Origin: Flavobacteriaceae bacterium
Lineage (GTDB): Bacteria; Bacteroidota; Bacteroidia; Flavobacteriales; Flavobacteriaceae
Direction: 5' to 3'
DNA: 21,509 bases
Assembly: GCA_030834365.1 (NCBI GenBank)
Contig: JAURFJ010000010.1
Coordinates: 1-21,509 of the forward strand
Position numbers and translations under genes: made by a program. Of the stretch, positions 1 to 6,877 are shown piece after piece (positions within the stretch are counted from its first letter, which is position 1; each line of letters opens with the position of its first letter). The notes under the pieces are model-generated. The model did no database searches. It was not told the DNA's origin and saw only the letters and a list, made by a program, of their open reading frames with translations.

Positions 1-453
1 GTAAGAAAGCTGCCATTCAGTTACCTTGGGACTAAAGACTACTTCTAAAGCGAATTTAGAGAGCCGGGCCTCGATGTAGCGCGAAGCAGCTGCACTATCT
101 CCTGTAAGTATGTTACCCCAGTTTCCTTGGGTATCGATCAATAACTCCTTTTGACCCATCTGCACCATGGCGTCAGCGATGCTGGCATCTCCATGAGGAT
201 GGTATTGCATGCTATGCCCAACGACATTCGCCACCTTGTTGTACCGGCCATCATCGAGCTCTTTGAGGGCGTGCATAATGCGGCGCTGAACGGGTTTAAA
301 GCCGTCTTCAATCGCCGGAACCGCCCGCTCAAGAATAACGTATGAGGCATAGTCTAAGAACCAGTCTTTGTACATGCCTGTTACGGTGATCATGCGCTCT
401 TGACCGGCATCTTCAGAAGAATGCCCTAAGGGTGTTAAGCCGTCATCACTCAT
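1..453 (-). CDS. parC: DNA topoisomerase IV subunit A (ParC), N-terminal part, runs off the window
   Basis: This is the DNA-cleaving subunit of a type IIA topoisomerase, which would pair with the ParE encoded just upstream to decatenate and relax DNA. The reading frame opens at an ATG at 453 and stays open to base 1, giving 151 residues. Visible family features are the winged-helix region around residues 33-66, a QYHPHGD-type segment at 83-89, and the motif AASRYIEARLS, whose Tyr126 aligns with the DNA-attacking tyrosine of GyrA/ParC. The start codon lies inside the end of parE (8-nt overlap ATGAGTGA, 446-453), implying translational coupling. ParC is preferred over GyrA because of this linkage to a ParE-type subunit. 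The C-terminal core and beta-pinwheel domain lie outside the window. Confidence 0.93.
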   Translation of the reverse strand, partial: MSDDGLTPLGHSSEDAGQERMITVTGMYKDWFLDYASYVILERAVPAIEDGFKPVQRRIMHALKELDDGRYNKVANVVGHSMQYHPHGDASIADAMVQMGQKELLIDTQGNWGNILTGDSAAASRYIEARLSKFALEVVFSPKVTEWQLSY

Positions 454-2293
454 TGATTACATCTAATTCTACCTTAAGGTTTTCGATTACAAATTCTTGG
501 CGTTCTGGGGTATTTTTGCCCATGTAAAAATCGAGAAGCTGATCTATGCTCATCGCTCTGTCAAGCAGCACGGGCTCCAATCTAATTTCTTCTCCTATGA
601 AATGCTTAAACTCATCGGGCGAAATTTCACCTAACCCTTTGAATCGGGTAATTTCTGGTCTTCCACTAAGCACTTCAATGGCCGCCCTGCGCTCACGCTC
701 GCTGTAACAATATATCGTCTGTTTCTTATCGCGCACTCTAAAGAGGGGTGTTTGAAGAATGTACAGGTGATTCTCTTTGATTAGCTCTGGGAAGAACTGA
801 AGAAAAAAGGTGATCAGCAAGAGGCGTATGTGCATGCCATCAACATCGGCATCTGTAGCTATAACGATATTGTTATAACGCAGATCTTCCATAGACTCCT
901 CAATATTGAGTGCTGATTGGAGCAAGTTAAATTCTTCATTTTCGTAAACAATTTTCTTGCTCATTCCAAAGGAGTTCAGCGGCTTACCCCTAAGGCTAAA
1001 TACCGCTTGAGTGTTCACATCTCTTGATTTCGTTATAGACCCCGAGGCAGAGTCTCCCTCGGTTATGAATAAGGTGCTCTCTAGCCTTCTATCATTCTTG
1101 AGGTCGGTCAAGTGAATGCGGCAGTCACGCAATTTTTTGTTGTGTAAACTCGCCTTCTTCGCGCGCTCTTTGGCCAATTTGCGTATTCCTGAAAGCTCTT
1201 TACGCTCTCTTTCGGCCTGAATAATTTTTCGCTGTATGGCCTCTGCCGTATCGGGATGCTGATGTAAATAGTTGTCTAGTTGGTGACCCACAAAGTCATT
1301 AATGTAGGTGCGCACGGTCGGAAGCGATCCACCCATATCTGTAGAACCCAATTTCGTTTTGGTCTGACTCTCGAATACGGGCTCCATCACTTTAATGGCG
1401 ATGGCAGAAATAATTGATTTGCGCACATCAGAAGCTTCGTAGTTTTTACCGTAAAAATCGCGAATGGTTTTCACAATCGCCTCTCTGAAAGCCGATTGGT
1501 GCGTACCACCTTGAGTGGTATGCTGACCGTTGACAAACGAGTGGTATTCTTCGCTGTATTGCGACTTGCTGTGTGTCAGGGCGATCTCAATATCGTCTCC
1601 CTTCAGGTGAATAATGGGATATAGAAAGTCGTCGCTAGCGTTTTGGTCTTCGAGAAGATCTTTTAGACCGTTTTCTGAGAAAAACTTCTGACCGTTGTAG
1701 GCAATGGTTAAACCCGGATTTAAAAAGACGTAATTCTTAAGCATTCGCTCAACGTACTCGTCTCTAAATCGGTAATTCTTAAATATAGCGGCATCCGGCG
1801 TAAACTCTATCAGTGTGCCGTTGCGTTGCTGCTTCTCCTCTTCTGATTCGTTAACCAACTGGCCCTGCTCAAACACAGCTGTTTTGACTTTACCCTCTCT
1901 AAACGAATAGACCTTAAACTCGCTAGAAAGCGCATTGACGGCCTTAGTTCCTACTCCGTTTAATCCGACTGATTTTTTAAAGGCCCGACTATCGTATTTC
2001 CCCCCAGTATTCATCTTAGAGACCACTTCAACCACTTTTCCTAAAGGGATGCCACGGCCGTAATCCCTTACACTCATATACCGTTCGTTAAGGGCAATTT
2101 CAATGGTCTTTCCAGCCCCCATTACAAATTCGTCAATGCTGTTGTCAATAATTTCTTTGAGTAGAATGTAGATTCCGTCATCGGCTGAAGAACCGTCGCC
2201 CAACTTTCCGATATACATACCGGGCCTCAGGCGGATGTGCTCACGCCAGTCTAAAGACCGTATATTATCTTCTGTATAGGTCGTTTCGTTCAT
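446..2293 (-). CDS. parE: DNA topoisomerase IV subunit B (ParE), ATPase subunit
   Basis: This 615-aa ATPase subunit would drive strand passage with ParC. The GHKL ATPase domain comes first: Glu47 and Asn51 in EIIDNSIDE (general base and Mg ligand), the RDYGRGIP ATP-binding motif at 76-83, and a glycine-rich ATP lid (GLNGVGTKA) near 110. The transducer domain includes a TQGGTHQSAFREA segment. The TOPRIM metal-binding domain shows ITEGDSASG with Glu412 and the acidic cluster DADVD near 480. The RFKGLGEISPDEF motif lies near the C terminus. The length is typical for ParE and shorter than a proteobacterial GyrB. The start is the first ATG after a 100-bp gap downstream of ychF, and the 3' end overlaps parC. 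ParE rather than GyrB is inferred from length and linkage. Confidence 0.93.
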   Translation of the reverse strand: MNETTYTEDNIRSLDWREHIRLRPGMYIGKLGDGSSADDGIYILLKEIIDNSIDEFVMGAGKTIEIALNERYMSVRDYGRGIPLGKVVEVVSKMNTGGKYDSRAFKKSVGLNGVGTKAVNALSSEFKVYSFREGKVKTAVFEQGQLVNESEEEKQQRNGTLIEFTPDAAIFKNYRFRDEYVERMLKNYVFLNPGLTIAYNGQKFFSENGLKDLLEDQNASDDFLYPIIHLKGDDIEIALTHSKSQYSEEYHSFVNGQHTTQGGTHQSAFREAIVKTIRDFYGKNYEASDVRKSIISAIAIKVMEPVFESQTKTKLGSTDMGGSLPTVRTYINDFVGHQLDNYLHQHPDTAEAIQRKIIQAERERKELSGIRKLAKERAKKASLHNKKLRDCRIHLTDLKNDRRLESTLFITEGDSASGSITKSRDVNTQAVFSLRGKPLNSFGMSKKIVYENEEFNLLQSALNIEESMEDLRYNNIVIATDADVDGMHIRLLLITFFLQFFPELIKENHLYILQTPLFRVRDKKQTIYCYSERERRAAIEVLSGRPEITRFKGLGEISPDEFKHFIGEEIRLEPVLLDRAMSIDQLLDFYMGKNTPERQEFVIENLKVELDVINE

Positions 2294-2309
2294 GGAAAGG
2301 GGGTGCCAT

Positions 2310-2338
2310 CAAATTGAGGGTACAAGATACTTGACCAA
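2310..2338 (-). promoter_or_regulatory. Weak candidate promoter for parE-parC
   Basis: Within the 100-bp ychF-parE gap (2294-2393), the minus strand reads TTG (2338-2336), an 18-nt spacer, then TCAATTTG (2317-2310). This is one mismatch from the Bacteroidota -7 consensus TAnnTTTG. It would give a leader of only about ten bases before the parE ATG at 2293. The rest of the gap holds a short palindrome AAAGGCCTTT (2337-2346) and no clear terminator, so read-through from ychF is equally possible. Confidence 0.28.
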
Positions 2339-2393
2339 AGGCCTTTAAAGTAAAGACGGTGGCTGAAAGTAATTAACAATAGAAAGTGAAGTT

Positions 2394-3488
2394 TTACACA
2401 TTGAAGCGAAAATGCATCACATCTCCGTCTTTCACGATGTATTCTTTTCCTTCTACGCGCATTTTTCCGGCTTCTTTAACTTTCTGCTCACTACCCAACG
2501 CAAGAAAATCTTCAAAGGCAATCACCTCTGCCCGAATAAAGCCTTTCTCAAAGTCGGTGTGAATAACTCCCGCAGCTTGGGGAGCAGTGCTACCCGCGGG
2601 AATAGTCCAGGCTCTCACCTCTTTCTTTCCGGCGGTGAAATACGTTTCTAAATTGAGCAACTCATAAGCCTTGCGGATGAGTTTAGCCGCACCGGGCTCA
2701 TCTAGGCCGACATCTTCCAAAAACAGTTGCCGCTCTTCAAAGCTTTCAAGCTCGGCGATATCGGCCTCAAGCCCAACAGCGAGCACAAGAACCTGTGCAT
2801 GTTCAGCCGCCACCGCTTCTTTAACGCGATCGACATGAGCATTCGTAGAGCTCGCAGCCGATTCGTCTACGTTGCAAACATAAAGAACTGGTTTATCCGT
2901 GATCAAATGGAGTGGACTAATAAAACTTTGTCTTTCTTCTTCGGTAAGTGTTAACGCACGCACCGATTTTCCTTGTAAAAGCCATTCTCTCGCTTGATCG
3001 AGTACGGCTTTTTCACTCTGTGCCTCTTTATTGCCAATTTTAGCGGCTCGAGAGACTTTGTCTAGGCGTTTTTCAACCGTTTCTAAATCTTTTAACTGTA
3101 GCTCAATATCAATGGTCTCTTTGTCTCTAATCGGGTCAACTGAACCATCTACGTGCACAATATTGTCGTTGTCAAAACAGCGTAACACATGAAGAATGGC
3201 ATCAGTTTCCCTGATATTTCCTAGAAATTGATTGCCTAAACCTTCACCCTTACTAGCCCCTTTAACTAAGCCTGCGATGTCTACAATTTCAACGGTGGCC
3301 GGAACCACTCTTTCTGGAACTACCAGCCCCTCTAGCTGTTTTAATCTCGGATCAGGAACATTGACCACCCCAATATTGGGTTCGATGGTACAAAATGGAA
3401 AGTTTGCGCTTTGTGCCTTGGCGTTAGACAAACAATTGAAAAGGGTTGATTTGCCCACATTGGGTAACCCAACTATACCTGCTTTCAT
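2394..3488 (-). CDS. ychF: Redox-linked P-loop NTPase YchF (OLA1 family)
   Basis: YchF is a ribosome-associated P-loop NTPase of the Obg superfamily; members prefer ATP over GTP and act in translation and oxidative-stress responses. The 364-aa length matches E. coli YchF (363). The G1 loop is GLPNVGKST at residues 7-15 and G3 is DIAGLV near 70. The switch region has the family signature KGASKGEGLGNQFL. The position of the GTP-specifying NKxD motif is occupied by NVDE at 206-209, the NxxE form that goes with ATP preference. The C-terminal third is a TGS domain (VRAWTIPAGSTAPQAAGVIH). The gene starts 10 bp after the ferredoxin stop on the same strand, so co-transcription is likely. Confidence 0.97.
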   Translation of the reverse strand: MKAGIVGLPNVGKSTLFNCLSNAKAQSANFPFCTIEPNIGVVNVPDPRLKQLEGLVVPERVVPATVEIVDIAGLVKGASKGEGLGNQFLGNIRETDAILHVLRCFDNDNIVHVDGSVDPIRDKETIDIELQLKDLETVEKRLDKVSRAAKIGNKEAQSEKAVLDQAREWLLQGKSVRALTLTEEERQSFISPLHLITDKPVLYVCNVDESAASSTNAHVDRVKEAVAAEHAQVLVLAVGLEADIAELESFEERQLFLEDVGLDEPGAAKLIRKAYELLNLETYFTAGKKEVRAWTIPAGSTAPQAAGVIHTDFEKGFIRAEVIAFEDFLALGSEQKVKEAGKMRVEGKEYIVKDGDVMHFRFNV

Positions 3489-3498
3489 TTAAAAAGTG

Positions 3499-3852
3499 CT
3501 AAGATTTTGGATGCATTAACCGTTGCTTAGCCAGCAATTGCTCCTCGGTTTCAATAGTATTGGGGTCCGGAACACAACAATCTACGGGACATACTGCAGC
3601 GCACTGAGGCTCTTCGTGAAAGCCCATACACTCTGTACACTTGTCTGCCACTATATAATAAAATTCATCACTAACGGCTTGATTAACCGAATCGGCATCA
3701 ATAGTTTTTCCAGAAAGCAGGTCTACAGTGCCCTTTAGACTCGTGCCGTCACTGTACCTCCACGAGTCTGCTCCTTCATAAATAGCCGTGTTTGGGCATT
3801 CAGGCTCACAAGCTCCGCAATTAATACATTCATCTGTAATTATGATTGCCAT
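3499..3852 (-). CDS. 4Fe-4S dicluster ferredoxin
   Basis: A 117-aa soluble electron carrier with two [4Fe-4S] binding motifs. The first is the standard CxxCxxCxxxCP at Cys9, 12, 15 and 19. The second is the lengthened type: Cys72, Cys75, an eight-residue insertion, then Cys84 and Cys88 followed by Pro, with Cys92 and Cys93 just after. This resembles the bacterial 2[4Fe-4S] ferredoxins with a long second loop (YfhL/Alvin type), but with a roughly 50-residue spacer between the two motifs. It is transcribed away from the acyl-CoA reductase and precedes ychF by 10 bp. The redox partner is unknown. Conserved divergence from a reductase is suggestive, but LuxC-type enzymes normally use NADPH, so no direct electron transfer can be claimed. 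Confidence 0.93.
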   Translation of the reverse strand: MAIIITDECINCGACEPECPNTAIYEGADSWRYSDGTSLKGTVDLLSGKTIDADSVNQAVSDEFYYIVADKCTECMGFHEEPQCAAVCPVDCCVPDPNTIETEEQLLAKQRLMHPKS

Positions 3853-3870
3853 AGTCTTTCTTTACTTTTG
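3846..3870 (+). promoter_or_regulatory. Predicted promoter of the acyl-CoA reductase-serC operon
   Basis: The plus strand has TACTTTTG at 3863-3870, a perfect -7 match 31 bp before the ATG at 3902. The nearest TTG for a -33 box is at 3846-3848, inside the ferredoxin start region, with only a 14-nt spacer. The -33 is therefore poor and this direction may be weaker or need an activator. Confidence 0.45.
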
Positions 3871-3878
3871 CAAAAGTA
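3863..3878. repeat. Perfect 16-bp palindrome TACTTTTGCAAAAGTA in divergent promoter region
   Basis: The two half-sites each read TACTTTTG on their own strand and meet at the centre, with no mismatch. Each half matches the Bacteroidota -7 consensus TAnnTTTG. The palindrome lies in the 49-bp gap between the divergent ferredoxin and acyl-CoA reductase genes, so one element appears to supply the -7 box for both directions. It could instead be an operator for a dimeric regulator, or both. Confidence 0.7.
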
Positions 3879-3901
3879 CTCCTGACTTGACTCAAAAACA
3901 A
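3871..3901 (-). promoter_or_regulatory. Predicted promoter of the ferredoxin-ychF operon
   Basis: On the minus strand this reads TTG (3901-3899), a 20-nt spacer, then TACTTTTG (3878-3871). This matches the Bacteroidota primary sigma consensus TTG-N(about 19)-TAnnTTTG. The transcript should start near 3865, leaving a leader of roughly a dozen bases before the ATG at 3852. The -33 TTG immediately abuts the start codon of the divergent gene at 3902. Confidence 0.6.
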
Positions 3902-4936
3902 ATGCCAAACAGTCCAATACAGCAAAGGATTCAAAGTATTAGCCAATTAGGGGCGTTCTTAACTGATGCACTAAGGCCAACTGGCCCTGCTGCTTTGGAG
4001 CTTACTATGATTTTGGACCAAGCCATGGCTCAAAACAGATGGTTTACGCACGAATCGATGAGACAAGCTCTGAGCTATTGGGCTGATCAATTGAACCCCC
4101 AATCACTGGGTGAATGGGTTGGCCGTTATGATGAATTGAAAATAACTTGTCCTAAACGCGTACTGCTCATTTTGGCCGGAAATATTCCTTTGGTCGGATT
4201 TCACGATGTGCTCTGCACCTACCTATCAGGCCATATTAGTGTAATTAAGGCCTCTCAAAAAGACAGTGTACTGCTTCGCTATCTTCTTCACCAGCTGACA
4301 GATATAGCTCCACAATCCAAATCATTATTTGATTGGACAACTAATACTACCACTGATTTTGAGTTTGTAATAGCCACAGGATCAACAAATTCTAGCCGTT
4401 ATTTTGATTACTACTTTAAGAAATATCCCCACATCATTCGCAGAAACCGAAATAGCTTAGCCTATCTAGAGCAATCTGAGCGGCAGGAGCACCTTGAACT
4501 GCTCTGCAACGACGTGTTCGACTACTTCGGACTGGGATGCAGAAATGTAAGCCATCTACTGCTGCAAAAGGGCTTTGATCTCAATCGCTTAATAGAAATA
4601 TTAAATAGATGCACTGAGCTTCTAACCCACAACAAGTACATGAATAACGTGGATTACCATCGATCGGTCTTCATCATGAACGGTCAAAACTTTAAAGACG
4701 CCGGCACCGCTCTACTAGTCGAAAGCCAGTTGATCAGTTCTCCTATTGGTGTCATACATTACCAATGGGTTGATGACGAGCAAGAAGCCGCCGCCTACAT
4801 TAGGGCACAACAAAACGCCATTCAATGTGTGGTCAGCTCATCAGATAGGCATCTAAAATTCGGTGATACACAAAAACCGAGGTTGGGAGATTATGCCGAC
4901 CAAATCGATACATTAGACTTTTTATTAGCACTTTAA
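3902..4936 (+). CDS. LuxC-family acyl-CoA reductase, short Bacteroidota form
   Basis: A 344-aa protein of the LuxC acyl-CoA reductase family, whose members reduce fatty acyl thioesters to aldehydes with NADPH using an aldehyde-dehydrogenase-like fold. Supporting motifs are ILAGNIPLVGFHDVL near residue 90, the cofactor-binding stretch ATGSTNSSRYFDYYF, and FGLGCRNVSHLLLQ with Cys213 as the likely acyl-accepting cysteine. It is well short of the roughly 480 residues of Vibrio LuxC, missing mostly N-terminal sequence. I chose the ATG at 3902 because the upstream in-frame extension would overlap the ferredoxin gene and its promoter, and residue 39 of that extension starts the conserved protein. 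The stop is one base before serC. No luxAB, LuxD or LuxE is present, so a role in luminescence is not indicated; its physiological substrate is unknown. Confidence 0.85.
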   Translation: MPNSPIQQRIQSISQLGAFLTDALRPTGPAALELTMILDQAMAQNRWFTHESMRQALSYWADQLNPQSLGEWVGRYDELKITCPKRVLLILAGNIPLVGFHDVLCTYLSGHISVIKASQKDSVLLRYLLHQLTDIAPQSKSLFDWTTNTTTDFEFVIATGSTNSSRYFDYYFKKYPHIIRRNRNSLAYLEQSERQEHLELLCNDVFDYFGLGCRNVSHLLLQKGFDLNRLIEILNRCTELLTHNKYMNNVDYHRSVFIMNGQNFKDAGTALLVESQLISSPIGVIHYQWVDDEQEAAAYIRAQQNAIQCVVSSSDRHLKFGDTQKPRLGDYADQIDTLDFLLAL

Positions 4937-4937
4937 A

Positions 4938-6005
4938 ATGAAGAAATTGAATTTTGGCGCTGGCCCTTGCATATTGCCTCAATCGGTGTTCGAAGAATCA
5001 GCTAAGGCTGTACTTGACTTTAACGGTGATGGGCTTTCTATTCTAGAAATCAGCCATCGCTCAAAGTCTTTTGAGGCAGTAATTGATGAGGCCAGGCAAC
5101 TCCTTTTAGAGCTGATGGGATTGAGCGATTCTGAATATGTGGCTCTTTTTCTTCATGGAGGGGCGAGCCTTCAATTCGCCATGATTCCTTATAATTTTTT
5201 ACGTTCTAAGGCGGCCTATGTGGATACGGGTGTTTGGAGTCAAAAGGCGATCAGTGAAGCTCAAACAATAGCCGCGGTTGAGGTGCTGGCCTCGTCAAAA
5301 GAATCGGGATACCGAATCATTCCGCCCATCCCCCCTATCTCGGCTGAATTTGATTACCTACATCTCACCACAAACAATACCATTTACGGAACCCAATTTC
5401 ACCAATTCCCTGAGGTGGCTCCTATTCCGCTTATTGCCGATATGAGTTCGGATATTTTCTCGACTCCTCGTGATTATTCCAAGTTTGACCTTATCTACGC
5501 AGGAGCCCAGAAAAATATTGGACCGGCTGGAACTACAATTGTAGTAATCAAGCGCTCCCTTTTAGAGTCGACGAATTCAGTGAATCGATTTAAAATACTC
5601 GACTACGCTCAGCATGTTAAAGCCGACAGCATGCTGAACACCCCTACCGTCTTTTCGATCTATGCCAGCTTACTAAACCTTAGATGGCTAAAATCTAATA
5701 CACTAGAAGCGATTTACGCTGCTAATGACGAGAAGGCCAGCCTGCTCTACAAAACTATAGACCTTTTTGATTGGATTAAACCCTTTGCCGACCCCTCAAG
5801 CCGATCAATCATGAATGTTACCTTCACAATTGACAACAGCGATCATGCAGCACTTTTTGACCACTATTGCAATAAATACGATATTCACGGTCTGAAAGGC
5901 CACAGATTGGTCGGTGGATACAGAGCCTCATTGTACAATGCGTTATCTATTGAAAGTGTTAAACGGCTTACCGACACCTTCGAAGAAGTGAATAAACATG
6001 TCTAG
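4938..6005 (+). CDS. serC: Phosphoserine aminotransferase (SerC)
   Basis: This PLP enzyme transfers the amino group of glutamate to 3-phosphohydroxypyruvate in serine biosynthesis, and in some bacteria acts in pyridoxal phosphate synthesis. The 355-aa protein begins NFGAGPCILPQSV, the usual SerC opening. It has an ISHRSKSF substrate-binding stretch near 39, FLHGGASLQFAMIPYNF in the PLP-phosphate region, and DLIYAGAQKNIGPAG with Lys192 as the Schiff-base lysine. The C-terminal segment GLKGHRLVGGYRASLYNA binds substrate phosphate in the family. Translation starts one base after the acyl-CoA reductase stop, and the 3' end overlaps the next gene by 8 nt. The 3-phosphoglycerate dehydrogenase gene (serA), which I recall as a common neighbour in relatives, is not here. 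Confidence 0.96.
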   Translation: MKKLNFGAGPCILPQSVFEESAKAVLDFNGDGLSILEISHRSKSFEAVIDEARQLLLELMGLSDSEYVALFLHGGASLQFAMIPYNFLRSKAAYVDTGVWSQKAISEAQTIAAVEVLASSKESGYRIIPPIPPISAEFDYLHLTTNNTIYGTQFHQFPEVAPIPLIADMSSDIFSTPRDYSKFDLIYAGAQKNIGPAGTTIVVIKRSLLESTNSVNRFKILDYAQHVKADSMLNTPTVFSIYASLLNLRWLKSNTLEAIYAANDEKASLLYKTIDLFDWIKPFADPSSRSIMNVTFTIDNSDHAALFDHYCNKYDIHGLKGHRLVGGYRASLYNALSIESVKRLTDTFEEVNKHV

Positions 6006-6309
6006 ACCTAACTATTTTACACGCCTTAAAGAAAAGTGGGGTATTACCTCTAACGTTCAGCTAACGCTGATTTTTATCGTTTTTGCGCTGACCGGAAGTG
6101 CTGCTTCTAGATTAGCCGGACCCGTAATGGATTTGTTTTCTTTATCTATCGAAAGCCTGCACCCGGTTATTTATTGGCCCCTTAGAATAGGGCTTATTTT
6201 TCCGCTATACCAATTACTACTTGTTTTCTTTGGTGCGCTCTTCGGACAGTTTCGCTTCTTTTGGAATTTTGAAAAGAAAATGCTCCGACGTTTGGGAGTA
6301 AAATTATAA
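5998..6309 (+). CDS. Small inner-membrane protein, DUF6787-like
   Basis: A 103-aa protein with a basic N terminus (LKEKWGITSNVQ) and two long hydrophobic spans, about residues 19-37 and 57-80. A conserved-looking AASRLAGPVMDLF loop lies between them and a basic tail (EKKMLRRLGVKL) follows, consistent with cytoplasmic ends. It resembles the family now called DUF6787, whose members were sometimes wrongly labelled prolipoprotein diacylglyceryl transferase; nothing of that enzyme is visible. The ATG at 5998 sits inside the end of serC (8-nt overlap), so translation is coupled. Its stop overlaps the msrA stop from the other strand by 6 nt. Function unknown. Confidence 0.72.
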   Translation: MSRPNYFTRLKEKWGITSNVQLTLIFIVFALTGSAASRLAGPVMDLFSLSIESLHPVIYWPLRIGLIFPLYQLLLVFFGALFGQFRFFWNFEKKMLRRLGVKL

Positions 6310-6840
6310 AAGCAGGTCAGCAAACTGATTTTTCAAGTAATTCAGTTTGGGTGAAATCACAGCAGTACAGTAGCGCTCGTTACTGTTGAGCTTATAGTAT
6401 TGCTGATGCTCCGGCTCTGCTAGGTAAAAGGTCTCAAAAGGCTTAATCTCTGTTACAATAGGTTTATCAAACACGGCCTGATCGACCAGTTGATTTATGA
6501 AATTCTTTACGATTGCTTTCTGCGCTTCATTCGTGTAGAAAATGGCACTTCGGTATTGGGTTCCGACATCATAGCCCTGTCTGTTCAAGGTGGTGGGGTC
6601 ATGAGTTGCAAAGAAAATAGCCAATATGCTATTCAGATTGATCACATCAGCATCGAACTCAAGCTTTATGCATTCTGCGTGCCCCGTGATTCCCTTATAT
6701 ACCTCTCGGTAGCAAGGGTTTTTAATAGATCCGCCCGAATAGCCAGAATAACTAGCTAAAACACCCTTGACCTTAGAAAAAACCGCCTCTGTGCACCAGA
6801 AGCACCCCCCTGCCAAATAAATGGTTTGATTGCCGTTCAT
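6304..6840 (-). CDS. msrA: Peptide methionine-S-sulfoxide reductase MsrA
   Basis: MsrA repairs oxidised methionine by reducing the S-epimer of methionine sulfoxide with thioredoxin. The 178-aa protein carries the catalytic motif GGCFWC at residues 11-16, with Cys13 as the sulfoxide-attacking cysteine. It also has YSGGSIKNPCYREV near 40, GHAECIKLEFD near 55 and the FFATHDPTTLNRQGYDVGTQYRS core. Cys158 in ERYCTAV is the probable resolving cysteine. An ATG further upstream exists, but the start at 6840 gives the usual MsrA N terminus, and the longer version would run into the divergent ATPase gene. There is no signal peptide, so it is cytoplasmic. It stands alone on this strand, without MsrB. 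Confidence 0.96.
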   Translation of the reverse strand: MNGNQTIYLAGGCFWCTEAVFSKVKGVLASYSGYSGGSIKNPCYREVYKGITGHAECIKLEFDADVINLNSILAIFFATHDPTTLNRQGYDVGTQYRSAIFYTNEAQKAIVKNFINQLVDQAVFDKPIVTEIKPFETFYLAEPEHQQYYKLNSNERYCTAVISPKLNYLKNQFADLLL

Positions 6841-6856
6841 TTTCTTTCGTAATTTG
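6830..6856 (+). promoter_or_regulatory. Weak candidate promoter of the LolD-like ATPase operon
   Basis: TTG at 6830-6832, a 17-nt spacer and TAATTTG at 6850-6856 lie upstream of the ATG at 6878. The -7 element lacks one base of the TAnnTTTG consensus. The element overlaps the start of msrA on the other strand. Confidence 0.27.
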
Positions 6857-6858
6857 TG

Positions 6859-6866
6859 CAAAGTTA
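6859..6866 (-). promoter_or_regulatory. Predicted -7 box of the msrA promoter
   Basis: The minus strand reads TAACTTTG here, a perfect match to TAnnTTTG, 18 bp before the msrA ATG. The region where a -33 TTG is expected reads only TTA, so the call rests mainly on the -7 box and position. Confidence 0.4.
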
Positions 6867-6877
6867 ACGGTTCACTT

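Noticed and set aside
138..350. Open frame of 70 codons on the minus strand, and a 64-codon frame on the plus strand (151-345)
   Set aside because: Both lie inside parC, whose frame gives a clear topoisomerase sequence with the catalytic tyrosine. They are out-of-frame shadows.
2337..2346. AAAGGCCTTT palindrome as a ychF terminator
   Set aside because: The stem is too short, there is no loop and no U-run follows it on the minus strand. It is likely chance.
3788..3901. A 38-residue N-terminal extension of the acyl-CoA reductase (with a hydrophobic stretch resembling a signal)
   Set aside because: It reads through the ferredoxin start and the promoter palindrome. The conserved protein begins at the ATG at 3902.
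3902..4936. Bioluminescence (lux) locus
   Set aside because: Only a LuxC-family reductase is present. No luciferase, acyltransferase or synthetase genes surround it.
5998..6309. Prolipoprotein diacylglyceryl transferase
   Set aside because: At 103 residues with two spans it is far too small and has no Lgt signature.
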